Shown piece by piece: positions 34,163 through 43,586 of a DNA stretch of 64,000 bases. Numbering within the stretch: the stretch's first letter is position 1; each line of letters begins with the position of its first letter. A program made the translations under genes and the position numbers. The notes under the pieces were generated by a model that saw only the letters and a program-made list of their open reading frames with translations, ran no database searches and was not told the origin of the DNA. Origin of the DNA: Verrucomicrobiales bacterium (GTDB lineage Bacteria; Verrucomicrobiota; Verrucomicrobiia; Verrucomicrobiales; DEV007); the NCBI GenBank assembly GCA_024638765.1, contig JAHEJT010000005.1, positions 1 through 64,000 of the forward strand, in the 5' to 3' direction.

Positions 34163-35368
34163 ATGTCAAAATCCTACATTTTCTCCTCTGAATCCGTGAC
34201 CGAGGGGCATCCCGACAAGGTTGCCGACACCATCAGTGATTTCGTGGTCGATGCCTGTTTTGAAGACGACAAGCATAGCCGGGTGGCCTGCGAGACCATG
34301 GTCAAAGACAATATGGTGATCCTCGCGGGAGAGATCACCACCAACAGCGATTTCAATTACCAGACCATCTGCCGGCGGGCGATTAAAGACATCGGATACG
34401 TGCACGACGACTGCACCTTTCATGCCGATCGGTTCGTGTTCATCAACGGGTTGGGGCAGCAATCTCAGGACATTGCGCAGGGAGTGGACGCGGAAGCCGC
34501 CGAGGGGAAAGACACGGCGGAACAGGGTGCAGGGGACCAGGGTTTGATGTTCGGATATGCCTGCAAAGAAACCCCCGAGCTCATGCCGGCGCCCATCGTA
34601 TACGCGCACCAGCTCGGCCGCGAAGTGACGCGTGTGCGTAAAGCGGGCGAGATCGACTGGCTGCGCCCGGATTCAAAGACGCAGGTGTCGGTGCAGTACG
34701 TGGACGACAAGCCGGTGCGCATCAGTGCAATCGTGATTTCGACGCAGCACAGCGAAGATGTCTCCCACCAGGAGATCAAGGAGGCCATGACCGAACAGGT
34801 AATCCGGAAAATATTGCCGCAGGACAAGATCGATAACGACACGGAGATGCATATCAATCCGACGGGTCGATTTGTGATCGGCGGTCCGCAGGGCGATTGC
34901 GGGCTTACGGGCAGAAAGATCATTGTCGATACCTACGGAGGGATGGGCCGTCACGGCGGAGGCGCCTTTTCCGGGAAGGATCCCAGCAAGGTCGATCGCT
35001 CGGCCACCTACATGTGCCGCTGGGTTGCCAAGAACATCGTGGCGGCGGATCTCGCGGATAAATGCGAACTCCAGGTCGCCTACGCCATCGGTTATCCCAA
35101 TCCGGTGAGCATCAGCGTGAATACTTTCGGCACCAACAAGGTGGATGATTCCGCGATTGTGGATGCGGTCAAGCAGGTCTTTTCTTTCAAGCCGGCCGAC
35201 ATCGTCACGCAACTTGATCTGATGCGCCCGATTTACAAGTTCACCACGAATTACGGGCACTTCGGCCGGGAAGACAATCTCGATGCCCTTACCTGGGAGA
35301 AAAAGGACAAGGTCGATGCGTTGAAGGCGGCGGCTAAATCGGGGAAGAGCGTGGCGGTTGGTTCCTGA
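34163..35368 (+). CDS. metK: S-adenosylmethionine synthetase
   Basis: MetK makes S-adenosylmethionine from methionine and ATP. The 401-residue protein has [14 protein letters not shown] (residues 9-22), [26 protein letters not shown], the active-site stretch [20 protein letters not shown], and [16 protein letters not shown]. All are standard motifs, and the length is close to the typical 385-400. It is the first gene of a metK-ahcY unit, interrupted by a small cassette, and divergent from the sahR-like regulator. No SAM riboswitch fits in the 63-bp leader. Confidence 0.97.
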   Translation: MSKSYIFSSESVTEGHPDKVADTISDFVVDACFEDDKHSRVACETMVKDNMVILAGEITTNSDFNYQTICRRAIKDIGYVHDDCTFHADRFVFINGLGQQSQDIAQGVDAEAAEGKDTAEQGAGDQGLMFGYACKETPELMPAPIVYAHQLGREVTRVRKAGEIDWLRPDSKTQVSVQYVDDKPVRISAIVISTQHSEDVSHQEIKEAMTEQVIRKILPQDKIDNDTEMHINPTGRFVIGGPQGDCGLTGRKIIVDTYGGMGRHGGGAFSGKDPSKVDRSATYMCRWVAKNIVAADLADKCELQVAYAIGYPNPVSISVNTFGTNKVDDSAIVDAVKQVFSFKPADIVTQLDLMRPIYKFTTNYGHFGREDNLDALTWEKKDKVDALKAAAKSGKSVAVGS

Positions 35369-35388
35369 ACTCCCAGGGGTCGTTCAGG

Positions 35389-35813
35389 AGTTTCAAGTTT
35401 CCAGTTCCAAGGAGGAGATCAATACGGTGGCTTATCAATCGTTCGAAGATCTTCAAGTATGGCAGCGCAGTTGCGACTTGACGGTCGAAATCTGTCAGGA
35501 ACTGGAAGACTGCAGGAACTACACTTCTAGAGATCAGATGCAACGTGCGGCACTATCGGTTCCATCGAACATTGCTGAGGGCTCGGAGCGAGACAGCAAA
35601 GGAGATTTTATTCGATTTCTGCGAATTGCCAAAGGCTCGGCCGGGGAGCTGCGCACCCAGGCGTACATCGCAAAGCGTCTCAACTTAATCTCATCCGGCA
35701 AGGCCGATTCCTACGTAAAGGAAACAAAGGAAATCGGCGCGATGCTGCAGGGGCTGATCCGCTCCATGCAATCCTCAACTTGAAACTGAAAACTGAAAAC
35801 TTGAAACTTTAAT
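35389..35813. mobile_element. Four-helix-bundle gene cassette with inverted heptamer arms
   Basis: The left arm (35389-35410: GTTTCAA, GTTTCCA, GTTCCAA) and the right arm (35776-35813), read inverted as GTTTCAA, GTTTTCA, GTTTTCA, GTTTCAA, bracket a single small gene. Positions 35389-35406 and 35792-35809 match at 17 of 18 bases when inverted. The unit lies between metK and ahcY. No target-site duplication is obvious and no transposase is present. A mobile origin is inferred. Confidence 0.65.
35427..35783 (+). CDS. Four-helix-bundle protein (23S rRNA intervening-sequence protein family)
   Basis: From the GTG at 35427 the protein is 118 residues. It matches the family by FEDLQVWQRS at the start, LSVPSNIAEG in the middle and FLRIAKGSAGELRTQ. 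Homologues form pentameric four-helix bundles and were first found inside 23S rRNA intervening sequences; they also occur in scattered single-gene insertions. AAGGAGG, 11 bases before the GTG, is one of the best Shine-Dalgarno sites in the window. A start at 35358 would overlap metK and is rejected. The TGA stop lies within the right heptamer arm. Confidence 0.88.
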   Translation: MAYQSFEDLQVWQRSCDLTVEICQELEDCRNYTSRDQMQRAALSVPSNIAEGSERDSKGDFIRFLRIAKGSAGELRTQAYIAKRLNLISSGKADSYVKETKEIGAMLQGLIRSMQSST

Positions 35814-35816
35814 ACT

Positions 35817-37256
35817 ATGAGCACAGCGACAACCACAGAAGGACAGGATTTTAAGATCAAAGACATTGCCCTTGCGGAATTCGGCCGCAAGGAAATCGGT
35901 ATTGCCGAACAGGAAATGCCGGGATTGATGTCGGTGCGCGAGAAATACGCGGCGGAAAAACCGCTCCAGGGGGTCCGCATCATGGGCTCGCTGCACATGA
36001 CGATCCAGACGGCGGTGCTCATTGAGAGCTTGAAGGACCTCGGCGCGGATGTGCGCTGGGCCTCCTGCAACATTTTCTCGACCCAGGATCACGCGGCTGC
36101 GGCGATCGCTAAGGCGGGAGTGCCGGTTTTCGCGTGGAAAGGGGAAACCCTGGAGGAATACTGGGATTGCACCATCAGGGCGATGACCTGGCCGGACGGC
36201 AAGGGTCCGGAAATGATCGTGGACGACGGCGGGGACGCCACTCTTCTCATACACAAGGGTGTCCAGCTTGAGGATGGCAGCGACTGGGTAAACACCGAGT
36301 CCGGCAGCCACGAGGAACAGGTGATTAAAGATCTACTCAAAAAGGTTCACGCCGAAGATCCGCTGAAGTGGCACAATTACGTCAAGGATTGGAAAGGTGT
36401 TTCCGAGGAGACCACCACCGGGGTGCATCGCCTCATTGAAATGGCCGCGAGCGAGGAATTGCTGGTGCCGGCCATCAACGTGAACGACTCGGTCACGAAG
36501 AGCAAATTCGACAACCTTTACGGATGCCGTGAATCGCTGGTGGACGGCATCAAGCGCGCCACGGACGTGATGGTCGCCGGCAAGACCGCGGTCATCTGCG
36601 GGTATGGCGATGTGGGCAAGGGCTGCGTCCAGGCTTTGAAGGGGCTTGGCGCCCGGATCGTGGTAACGGAAATCGACCCCATTTGCGCGCTCCAGGCCGC
36701 GATGGAGGGTTACAAGGTGACGACCGTGGAGGAAACCCTCGGAGAAGGGGACATTTACGTCACCACGACCGGCAACAAGGACATCATCACGGCGGAACAC
36801 ATGTCGAAGATGAAAGACCAGGCGATCGTCTGCAACATCGGCCATTTCGACAACGAGATCCAGGTCGACAAGCTCGACAACTTTCCCGGGATCAAAGTGG
36901 AAGAGATCAAGCCGGAAGCCGAAGGCTCCGTGGACCGGTACACCTTCCCCGGCGGCAACGCGATTTACATGCTCGCCAAGGGCCGCCTCGTCAATCTCGG
37001 CTGTGCGACAGGGCACCCGAGTTTCGTGATGTCGAACAGCTTTGCCAACCAGGTGCTTGCGCAGATCGATCTCTGGGCGAACAAGGAAACCTACGTCCCC
37101 GGCGTTTACCTGCTTTCGAAGAAACTCGACGAGGAAGTGGCGCGGCTGCACCTCGAAAAAATCGGCGTCGTGCTCACGGAGTTGAGCGCAGAGCAGGCTG
37201 AATACATTGGCGTGCCGGTCGAAGGGCCTTACAAGCCGGATACTTACCGGTATTGA
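35817..37256 (+). CDS. ahcY: Adenosylhomocysteinase
   Basis: The enzyme splits S-adenosylhomocysteine to homocysteine and adenosine, removing the product that inhibits methyltransferases. The 479-residue protein has [33 protein letters not shown], the long internal insertion typical of bacterial enzymes (about 150-190), the NAD-binding loop [10 protein letters not shown] and NIGHFDNEI. It follows metK in the same direction, with a cassette between them. A strong terminator lies downstream. With metK and the divergent regulator it forms a SAM-cycle unit. Confidence 0.97.
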   Translation: MSTATTTEGQDFKIKDIALAEFGRKEIGIAEQEMPGLMSVREKYAAEKPLQGVRIMGSLHMTIQTAVLIESLKDLGADVRWASCNIFSTQDHAAAAIAKAGVPVFAWKGETLEEYWDCTIRAMTWPDGKGPEMIVDDGGDATLLIHKGVQLEDGSDWVNTESGSHEEQVIKDLLKKVHAEDPLKWHNYVKDWKGVSEETTTGVHRLIEMAASEELLVPAINVNDSVTKSKFDNLYGCRESLVDGIKRATDVMVAGKTAVICGYGDVGKGCVQALKGLGARIVVTEIDPICALQAAMEGYKVTTVEETLGEGDIYVTTTGNKDIITAEHMSKMKDQAIVCNIGHFDNEIQVDKLDNFPGIKVEEIKPEAEGSVDRYTFPGGNAIYMLAKGRLVNLGCATGHPSFVMSNSFANQVLAQIDLWANKETYVPGVYLLSKKLDEEVARLHLEKIGVVLTELSAEQAEYIGVPVEGPYKPDTYRY

Positions 37257-37260
37257 TTCG

Positions 37261-37275
37261 GTAAAAGGTAAAAGG
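37261..37275 (+). repeat. Single TAAAAGG heptamer arm
   Basis: Two TAAAAGG words follow each other five bases after the ahcY stop codon. No opposite arm is seen. The same words flank the sulfatase end at 24196-24292. Confidence 0.5.
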
Positions 37276-37299
37276 TTCGAAGGTCAAAAATAATCTTTG

Positions 37300-37327
37300 G
37301 CGGGCGCTGCGGCGCCCGCTTTTTTTT
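37300..37327 (+). terminator. Rho-independent terminator of the metK-ahcY unit
   Basis: GCGGGCGC and GCGCCCGC form a perfect eight-pair stem with a four-base loop, followed by eight Ts (37320-37327). It is the strongest terminator in the window. Confidence 0.9.
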
Positions 37328-37403
37328 GACATGGGGATCGTGGGGCGCGAGTAGTGCAGTGTAACATTGATTTTTGACGACCGGTGTTTGCGATCGAAGG
37401 AAA

Positions 37404-37462
37404 GTAGCTGCGGCTTCCAGCCGCAGAATCCGCTTTGGACTGCGGCAGGATGCCGCAGCTAC
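37404..37462. repeat. GTAG-footed palindrome pair
   Basis: The 59-bp element starts GTAG and ends CTAC. Each half contains a CTGCGGC hairpin with a three-base loop (TCC on the left, GGA on the right). It is the same length as the copy at 40390-40448. Confidence 0.85.
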
Positions 37463-37489
37463 TCTCTGTCCGCGTCACCGGGTGCTTGA

Positions 37490-38338
37490 TTACATTCCGT
37501 AATCCAGAAGCATGTCGATGGTAAAGGGATCGATGCCGTTCCAGACTTCGACGCCAATGAAAGAGCGCTGCTCATCGAGGGTGACGGCTTTTTCCGCGCT
37601 CAAAGCCTGGTGGATCTGGACGTAGACCCCGTCGTAAAACTCGCGCCGCTGCGCTCTCCAGTCCTCCAGGTTTTCGCCGGGCCGGGAGGCGTAATTGATT
37701 CCGATGTCACCCGCGTCGCGATAGGCCTTATCCAGAATAGCGCGGACCTGCGAAGCTTCAAACTCGGACAGCGAGGCCAATTGCTTGAGCAATGCGGCCT
37801 GGTATCGGGAAGCTTCGCGGGGTTCGCTGTCCAACTCCTTGACCGAGTCAGCGATAGCCATGAATGAGAACCACTCCTGGAGCAGTTGCTCCTGCTGCGC
37901 TGTGCGCGCGGAGTCGTTTGTGAGAGCTTCTTCGAGTTCGTCGAGGTGTTGCAGGAAAGCCCCGATATTTTCTCCGGCTTCCTCAAAGGTGCCGTAGGTG
38001 ATGAGGAGCTCGTCGTTGAGCTTGGTCAGTTCTCCGTAGACCTCATCGCGCTCTTCGGTGACGGTGTCCAGTTGATGCTGTGTGTTCTCCAGGCTGGAAC
38101 GAAGCTCATTGAGCTGCGATGCCAGCCGCTCCCGGCGCGGGATATCGAGTGAAATTCGAACCTGGGTCGAAGGTGGCGTCGGTTTCCCAAGGGCCGCGCC
38201 CAGCACGGGCGAAACCAGCTGCGGTGGTGCGCCGGTGTCGAGGCGCAGGTAAAGGCGCAAGCCGAGGGCGGCCGCGATGCCGGCGGCCACGCCGGCGGCG
38301 AAAAAAATCGACCACTTCCAGGATCGGGAGACTTTCAT
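37490..38338 (-). CDS. Membrane-anchored coiled-coil protein of unknown function
   Basis: The family is not recognised. The 282-residue protein has one N-terminal membrane helix (about 10-30, Ala/Gly-rich), a Pro-rich linker, and a coiled coil (about 65-145, with many Glu, Leu and Gln). A helical domain with Trp/Phe and acidic residues fills the rest. The topology suggests an inner-membrane anchor with the bulk in the periplasm. It is followed downstream by a GTAG palindrome and lies 127 bp from the ABC transporter gene upstream, on the same strand. Confidence 0.65.
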   Translation of the reverse strand: MKVSRSWKWSIFFAAGVAAGIAAALGLRLYLRLDTGAPPQLVSPVLGAALGKPTPPSTQVRISLDIPRRERLASQLNELRSSLENTQHQLDTVTEERDEVYGELTKLNDELLITYGTFEEAGENIGAFLQHLDELEEALTNDSARTAQQEQLLQEWFSFMAIADSVKELDSEPREASRYQAALLKQLASLSEFEASQVRAILDKAYRDAGDIGINYASRPGENLEDWRAQRREFYDGVYVQIHQALSAEKAVTLDEQRSFIGVEVWNGIDPFTIDMLLDYGM

Positions 38339-38465
38339 CTGTGGAGAGGGACGCGAAACTTCCTGGTTCCGCGCAGGAATTTCACCCTACGCCAGGGGCG
38401 GGGACGGGTCGAGGAAGATTGCTGCAGCGCGGCCGATTGTGAATAACCAGCCGTCCGCGCAGCCT

Positions 38466-40388
38466 TCAGCCGGGGACGGTCGGCGGCGCTTCGGAGACAG
38501 GTTCCGGCTCCAGGATATTGAATTGCAGATTATAGAGGTTGCGATAATCCTCCGAGCGATCGAGCAACTCTTCGTGGCGGCCGGAATCGACGACCCGTCC
38601 CTGTTCCATGAGAATGATGGAGTCGGCTTTGAGAATGGTGGAGAGACGGTGGGCGATCGCGATCACGGTTTTTCCTTCCGCGAGTGACTCCAGGGCGGAC
38701 TGGATCTTGCGTTCGGATTCCGAGTCGAGGGCGGAAGTGGCTTCATCGAGGAGGAGGATGGGCGCGTTACGCAGGACGGCGCGGGCGATCGAAAGACGCT
38801 GCTGTTGACCCCCGGACAGCGCGCATCCCTTTTCGCCGACAATGGTGTCGTACCCCTTGTCCTGTTCGAGAATGAACTCGTGGGCGTAAGCTTTCCTGGC
38901 CGCCTCCTCGACTTCCTTCCTGGTGGCGTCGAGTCTTCCGTAAAGGATATTCCGGTAAATGCTGTCGTGAAAAAGAAAGGTTTCCTGGCTCACCAGGCCG
39001 ATATTATCACGAAGAGAACGCTGGGAGATCTTGCGGATATCGATGCCGTCGATCCGGATCTCCCCGGAGCCCGGGTCATAGAACCGCATCAGCAGGGAGA
39101 GCATGGTGGATTTTCCGGCCCCGCTGCGGCCGACGAAGGCGTAGGATTTTCCGGGCTCAAAATCCAGAGTGATGTGCGAGACGGCTTGGGTGCCCTTGAC
39201 ATAGGCAAAAGAGACGTCGTTAAACGCGAGCTCGCCCTTGCATTCCTTCAATTCGACGGCTTCGGAATGGTCGCGAATGTCGGGAATTTCATCCATGGTG
39301 GCGAACACCTTTGAAGTGGCGACGATGGACTTCTGCAGTTGGATCTGGATGCGGCTGAGCGCCTTGGCATGCGGATACATGCTCATGAGGGCCATGTTGA
39401 GCAGAATAAAATCCTGTGCCGACATCTGGCTGGCCCACGCGTAGACGAGGCCTGCCGCCATGCCCATCGAGGCCACGGTTTCCACCAGCGGACCCACGAG
39501 TTCCATGGCTTTGCGCCAGCGCATGATGAACTCGAGCATCTTGTTACTGGCCTTGTTGAATTTCTGTCTTTCGAAATCCTCGCGGGCGTGCGCCTTGACG
39601 ACGCGGATGCCCGCAAAACTCTCCTGCATGGTGACCATGAGCATCCCGGCCTCCTCTTCTTCGCGCCCGCCGGCTTTACGGACTTTCTTGCTGACGAGAA
39701 TCACCGGGAGCAGGCAGAGCGGAAAGACCACCAGTGCAGCGACGGTATAAAGGGGATCCTGGAGGACGAGGAAGGTGACAATGGAGAGAATGGAGACCGG
39801 GTGCTTGATGATGTCGCTGGCAGTCTGGGTGCTGGCGGCTTGCGCGATGCGCGTCTGGTTAAAGACGGTTTGAATCAGTTCCCCGGTCTTGGCCTTGTTA
39901 TAAAAACTTTGCGACTGGCTCATGAGACTGGAGAAAGTCTCATCGCGGAGCTGAAACAGGATTTTGTTGCCCACCCACACCATGCAGTACTGGTGCATGT
40001 AACCGAGCAAACCCCGGATCAGGATCATGACGGGGATGATGCTGCAGATCAGGAGAATGATAAAAATGTCTCCATCCCCCCCGACCTCGGGCATGGGGAA
40101 ATCGTAGGTTTTATCCGAGAAGGGAATACCGATCCGGTTGACGGGATCATCGCCGGGCTTCTGTTCGCTCGGCAACACCATGTGGAAGACGAACTTCAGA
40201 GTGAAGAGGAGCACGAGGTTGAAGAGTCCCGCGGCCACTCCGAAGAGGATGCCCGCCCCGAAACGAAAGCGATAGGGTTTGAGATACCCGAGGAGCCGCC
40301 CGTAGGGCCCGCGCGCGTTGCGCATAAAATCGCCCATGGACATGTCGGACATGTCCTTCCGGCTGATTTTTTTGATCGGTTCTCCCAT
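38466..40388 (-). CDS. ABC exporter half-transporter (MsbA-like)
   Basis: The 640-residue protein joins a six-helix ABC exporter membrane domain (about 35-350) to an ATPase domain (about 380-620). Seen: Walker A GRSGAGKST (420-428), Q-loop VSQET, signature LSGGQQQ (524-530) and Walker B ILLLDEA (544-550). It should work as a homodimer moving a lipid or lipid-linked glycan across the inner membrane, fitting the polysaccharide genes next to it. The ATG at 40388 is only one base from a GTAG palindrome and has no Shine-Dalgarno. Met16, preceded by AAGGA at ten bases, may be the real start. Confidence 0.92.
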   Translation of the reverse strand: MGEPIKKISRKDMSDMSMGDFMRNARGPYGRLLGYLKPYRFRFGAGILFGVAAGLFNLVLLFTLKFVFHMVLPSEQKPGDDPVNRIGIPFSDKTYDFPMPEVGGDGDIFIILLICSIIPVMILIRGLLGYMHQYCMVWVGNKILFQLRDETFSSLMSQSQSFYNKAKTGELIQTVFNQTRIAQAASTQTASDIIKHPVSILSIVTFLVLQDPLYTVAALVVFPLCLLPVILVSKKVRKAGGREEEEAGMLMVTMQESFAGIRVVKAHAREDFERQKFNKASNKMLEFIMRWRKAMELVGPLVETVASMGMAAGLVYAWASQMSAQDFILLNMALMSMYPHAKALSRIQIQLQKSIVATSKVFATMDEIPDIRDHSEAVELKECKGELAFNDVSFAYVKGTQAVSHITLDFEPGKSYAFVGRSGAGKSTMLSLLMRFYDPGSGEIRIDGIDIRKISQRSLRDNIGLVSQETFLFHDSIYRNILYGRLDATRKEVEEAARKAYAHEFILEQDKGYDTIVGEKGCALSGGQQQRLSIARAVLRNAPILLLDEATSALDSESERKIQSALESLAEGKTVIAIAHRLSTILKADSIILMEQGRVVDSGRHEELLDRSEDYRNLYNLQFNILEPEPVSEAPPTVPG

Positions 40389-40389
40389 A

Positions 40390-40448
40390 GTAGCGGCGGC
40401 ATCCTGCCGCCGGATGGATTTAAAACGGCGGCAGAATGCCGCCGCTAC
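40390..40448. repeat. GTAG-footed palindrome pair at the ABC exporter start
   Basis: The 59-bp element has outer arms GTAGCGGCGGCA and its inverted copy, each half with a GGCGGCA hairpin. It ends one base from the annotated ATG of the ABC exporter on the minus strand, taking the place of a ribosome binding site. Confidence 0.85.
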
Positions 40449-40474
40449 TTCCCTTTCGAACCCGTAACGTATGC

Positions 40475-41263
40475 CTAAGAGCCAGCGGATTCACTTGTTG
40501 CACTGGGATAGGACGACTCAAGGTATTTCTCCCAGTCGTCGGGTAACGGCGCCCGCTCGATATCGCTGGCGATACGGCCCTCGTGCTCGGGCTCAAACGT
40601 CGTGCTGGTGCCATATACCATGATCAAGTCCTGGGAGCTGCAGGAGCGAACCGCATGCGCGACGCCGGCTGGAATGACTACGCCGGCGTTATTGGGACCG
40701 GGAAGGTCGTCGCCGTCGATGACAAACCGCATGACGCGGCGGGAGAGGCCGGCGCGTTCGTCGACGAGAACGATCTCGGCGATGCCGCGCACAAAAAACA
40801 TGATATCCCATTGTTCCTTGTCGTAAGGGCGCAGTGAGTAATTCCCGGGTTCTTCAATATAGAGACGACGCAGCCAGGCCTCCGGGTCTTCGCCTTCCGG
40901 GATATGCGGGGGATGAATATGAAAGCCCTTGGCGCTCTCCGAATACATGGTGGCGACCGACCATTGGCGCAGTTCGAGTCCGACGCGGCGGATTGGTCCC
41001 TCGGTGGTGCGCGCCATCTCTGCGAAATAGCCCCGGCTGCGTTGATGATAGACGGTGCGTTGAAATATTTCGACAGCCGGAATCCAGGCGTCTTCCAGTC
41101 CTTCGTTGGAAAAAACCTCACAGGCACGCACTCCGGTGTCCGCGAGGCGCACGGCGATCTCTTTCCGTGAGTAATCGCGAGTCTCGAGTTTGTTTTCCGC
41201 TTCGGCGCGGACTCCCCGCCATAATTCGCGCGGGTTGGAAGATGATGGGTCGCGGTCGTTCAC
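40475..41263 (-). CDS. Divergent dTDP-4-dehydrorhamnose 3,5-epimerase-like cupin
   Basis: The 262-residue protein has a double-stranded beta-helix (about 85-235) with KGFHIHPPHIP, where RmlC has its catalytic His motif, and VVIPAGVAHAVRS, the RmlC-like closing motif. It lies directly next to rmlA and rmlB on the same strand, so it probably takes the rmlC place in dTDP-rhamnose (or related deoxysugar) synthesis. It is longer than RmlC (about 185), with an N-terminal extension and an Asp/Glu-rich insertion. Several RmlC residues are replaced, so another epimerase or isomerase activity is possible. The start is GTG. Confidence 0.65.
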   Translation of the reverse strand: MNDRDPSSSNPRELWRGVRAEAENKLETRDYSRKEIAVRLADTGVRACEVFSNEGLEDAWIPAVEIFQRTVYHQRSRGYFAEMARTTEGPIRRVGLELRQWSVATMYSESAKGFHIHPPHIPEGEDPEAWLRRLYIEEPGNYSLRPYDKEQWDIMFFVRGIAEIVLVDERAGLSRRVMRFVIDGDDLPGPNNAGVVIPAGVAHAVRSCSSQDLIMVYGTSTTFEPEHEGRIASDIERAPLPDDWEKYLESSYPSATSESAGS

Positions 41264-41284
41264 AGGAAGCGGAAGGTGGCTTTG

Positions 41285-42181
41285 TCAGAGCGAGGCGAGA
41301 TAAGCACCGTAAGCGGTATTGGCGTAGTTGGCAATCAGAGCGTCAAGCTGATTACGGTCGATGCGGCCTTGATGGTATGCGATTTCTTCCGGGCAGGCCA
41401 TCTTGAGCCCCTGGCGATGCTGGATGACGCGGACGAACTCGGTGGCCTCTGCAAGGGCATCCGGGGTGCCGGTGTCCAGCCAGGCAGTGCCTCGTCCCAG
41501 CGGCTGGACCGTGAGTTCCCCCCTCTCCAGGTAACGGTTGATCAGGTCCACGATTTCGAGTTCTCCCCGAGGCGAAGCTTTCAACTCCTTCGTGAATTGC
41601 ACGGCGCGGCCGTCGAAGAAATAAATACCGGGGACAGCGTAATTGGACTTGGGATGTTCGGGTTTCTCTTCCAGCGAGATGGCGTTCCAATTGTCGTCGA
41701 ACTCCACGACGCCGTATTGTTCCGGATTAGAGGTGCGATAGCCGAATACGGTGGCGCCTTCTTTTTTCCGGGCGGCCGCGAGGAGGTGTTGGGGCAGATC
41801 CTGTCCGTAAAAAAGGTTGTCGCCGAGAGCCAGACAGGAAGGCTCCCCCTGGAGAAAGTCTTCTCCAATGAGAAATGCCTGCGCCAGTCCTCCGGGGTTG
41901 GGTTGTTCGGCGTAGGAAATGCGCAGGCCCCATTGCGACCCGTCCGCGAGTAGACGCCGGAAGAGAGGCAAGTCCTGCGGCGTTGAAATCACCAGTATCT
42001 GGCGCACCCCCGCCAGCATCAGGACGCTGAGGGGATAATAGATCATCGGCTTATCATAGACCGGCATGAGCTGTTTGCTCACGGCGTGGGTCATTGGGAA
42101 AAGGCGGCTGCCGTTGCCCCCGGCGAGAATGATCCCCTTGCGCAGATCCAGGTCGGATTGGTCCTTAACAGTCGGGGGCAT
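41285..42181 (-). CDS. rmlA: Glucose-1-phosphate thymidylyltransferase
   Basis: RmlA activates glucose-1-phosphate with dTTP to dTDP-glucose, the first step of dTDP-rhamnose synthesis. The 298-residue protein has LAGGNGSRLFPMT (nucleotide loop), SKQLMPVYDKPMIYYPLSVLMLAGV, EQPNPGGLAQAFLIGEDFL and GDNLFYGQD, all characteristic, and ends at the usual length. It lies between rmlB upstream (14 bp) and the rmlC-like gene downstream (21 bp) and is surely co-transcribed with them. The N-terminal dozen residues before KGIILAGG are extra. Confidence 0.96.
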   Translation of the reverse strand: MPPTVKDQSDLDLRKGIILAGGNGSRLFPMTHAVSKQLMPVYDKPMIYYPLSVLMLAGVRQILVISTPQDLPLFRRLLADGSQWGLRISYAEQPNPGGLAQAFLIGEDFLQGEPSCLALGDNLFYGQDLPQHLLAAARKKEGATVFGYRTSNPEQYGVVEFDDNWNAISLEEKPEHPKSNYAVPGIYFFDGRAVQFTKELKASPRGELEIVDLINRYLERGELTVQPLGRGTAWLDTGTPDALAEATEFVRVIQHRQGLKMACPEEIAYHQGRIDRNQLDALIANYANTAYGAYLASL

Positions 42182-42195
42182 GGGCGTGGGTAATC

Positions 42196-43266
42196 TCAGT
42201 CCAATGTGCCGAGGCGTTCACCCCGGTAACTGCCGCTCTGGATATCGCCGATCCAGTCTTGATTGTCGAGGTACCAACGCACGGTTTTAGCCAGGCCGGA
42301 GGCGAAATTTTCGCGCGGGCTCCAGCCGAGTTCGGATTCGATCTTGCGGCAATCCATGGCATAGCGGCGATCGTGTCCGGGCCGGTCGGCGACGAAGGTG
42401 ATGAGGTCGTCCGCGCCGCGCGTGGCGCTCTCGGGAGCCAATTCATGGACGACGGCGATGAGTTGGCGGACGAGATCGAGATTCTTCATCTCACAGTTGC
42501 CGCCGATATTGTAAACCTCCCCGGGCCGGCCCTTGAGCAGCGCGGTTACCAGTCCGCGGCAGTGGTCCACGACGTAGAGCCAATCGCGCACGTTCTGGCC
42601 GTCTCCGTAGACCGGCAGTGCTTCCCCTCGCAACGTCTTCAGGATCATCAAGGGGATGAGTTTTTCCGGGAACTGGTAAGGGCCGTAATTGTTGGAGCAA
42701 TTGGTGGTGATGACCGGGAGTCCATAGGTGTGGAAATAGGCGCGCGCCAGGTGATCGCTGCCGGCCTTGGACGCGCTGTAAGGGCTGTTGGGGGCGTAGG
42801 GCGTCGTTTCGGAGAAAGCGGAGTCGTCCGGCCGAAGGGAACCGTAAACTTCGTCCGTGGAGACATGGAGGAATCGAAAGTCCGAGGGACCGCCGTTGGC
42901 AGAGTATTGTTTCGCGGCATGCAGGAGCCGGAAAGTGCCGATGACGTTGGTATTGATAAATTCTTCCGGCGAATCGATGGAGCGATCGACGTGGGATTCC
43001 GCGGCCAGGTGCATGACGGAGTCGATAGAGTGCTCCCGCAACAGTCGGAGCACGAGGGTCTCGTCGCAGATATCGCCGTGGAAGAAGACGTGGCGGGGAT
43101 CGTTTTGGAGGCCGGCGAGGTTCTCGAGGTTGCCGGCGTAGGTGAGTTTGTCCAGGTTGACGACCTTGGAGACGTCGCAACCGTAATCTCGGGAGGCTTC
43201 CTCCAGCAGGTAATGGACGAGGTTGGAACCGATGAATCCGGCGCCGCCGGTAACGAGGATATTCAC
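42196..43266 (-). CDS. rmlB: dTDP-glucose 4,6-dehydratase
   Basis: RmlB converts dTDP-glucose to dTDP-4-keto-6-deoxyglucose. The 356-residue protein is an extended SDR: NAD loop [21 protein letters not shown], the catalytic Thr-Asp-Glu in STDEVYG, and [11 protein letters not shown] with the Tyr/Lys pair. It starts with GTG. It heads the rml unit on the minus strand. A second, truncated copy of its first half lies at 45990-46463. Confidence 0.96.
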   Translation of the reverse strand: MNILVTGGAGFIGSNLVHYLLEEASRDYGCDVSKVVNLDKLTYAGNLENLAGLQNDPRHVFFHGDICDETLVLRLLREHSIDSVMHLAAESHVDRSIDSPEEFINTNVIGTFRLLHAAKQYSANGGPSDFRFLHVSTDEVYGSLRPDDSAFSETTPYAPNSPYSASKAGSDHLARAYFHTYGLPVITTNCSNNYGPYQFPEKLIPLMILKTLRGEALPVYGDGQNVRDWLYVVDHCRGLVTALLKGRPGEVYNIGGNCEMKNLDLVRQLIAVVHELAPESATRGADDLITFVADRPGHDRRYAMDCRKIESELGWSPRENFASGLAKTVRWYLDNQDWIGDIQSGSYRGERLGTLD

Positions 43267-43520
43267 GAGTGGACTTGCCGCGGGGCTATTTGTTGACCGG
43301 GCCCGAGACCCATTACAGTTAGACGGGATTCTGAAAATTCCAAGCCCTTCCTGCCCTCAAGCTGAACCGAGGCGACTTTTGGTTTGGGCGAGGGCACCGT
43401 GGCAGGTCCGGCCACCCCGGCGACGGGCCTGCCCGGGTGGGGCCGCAGCATGTTGAGGGAAGCTGTCGAATGGTTGGACTCCGCTATAAGGGCTGGTATG
43501 ATCAAAAGGAGGCCATGGAT
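43267..43520. other. Divergent intergenic region of the polysaccharide island
   Basis: The 316-bp gap separates the divergent rmlB (minus) and aminotransferase (plus) genes and must hold both promoters. I see no convincing -35/-10 pair. One GC-rich inverted segment is present around 43400-43440 (CCGGCCACCCCGG and CCCGGGTGGGG), a possible hairpin. The last part carries a strong Shine-Dalgarno for the short leader frame at 43521. Confidence 0.3.
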
Positions 43521-43586
43521 ATGCCTGTCAAATCACGTAACGATTCGCAGACCCACGCTGCCGCGCTGGAAATCGGGCGCCTATGA
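43521..43586 (+). CDS. Possible 21-residue leader peptide, translationally coupled to the aminotransferase
   Basis: AGGAGG lies eight bases before this ATG. The frame reads 21 codons (MPVKSRND at the start, GRL at the end) and its TGA overlaps the aminotransferase ATG as ATGA. An alternative ATG is two codons upstream. The aminotransferase itself has no good ribosome binding site, so translation could couple through this overlap. The peptide has no known family, and the coding status is inferred from layout only. Confidence 0.4.
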   Translation: MPVKSRNDSQTHAAALEIGRL

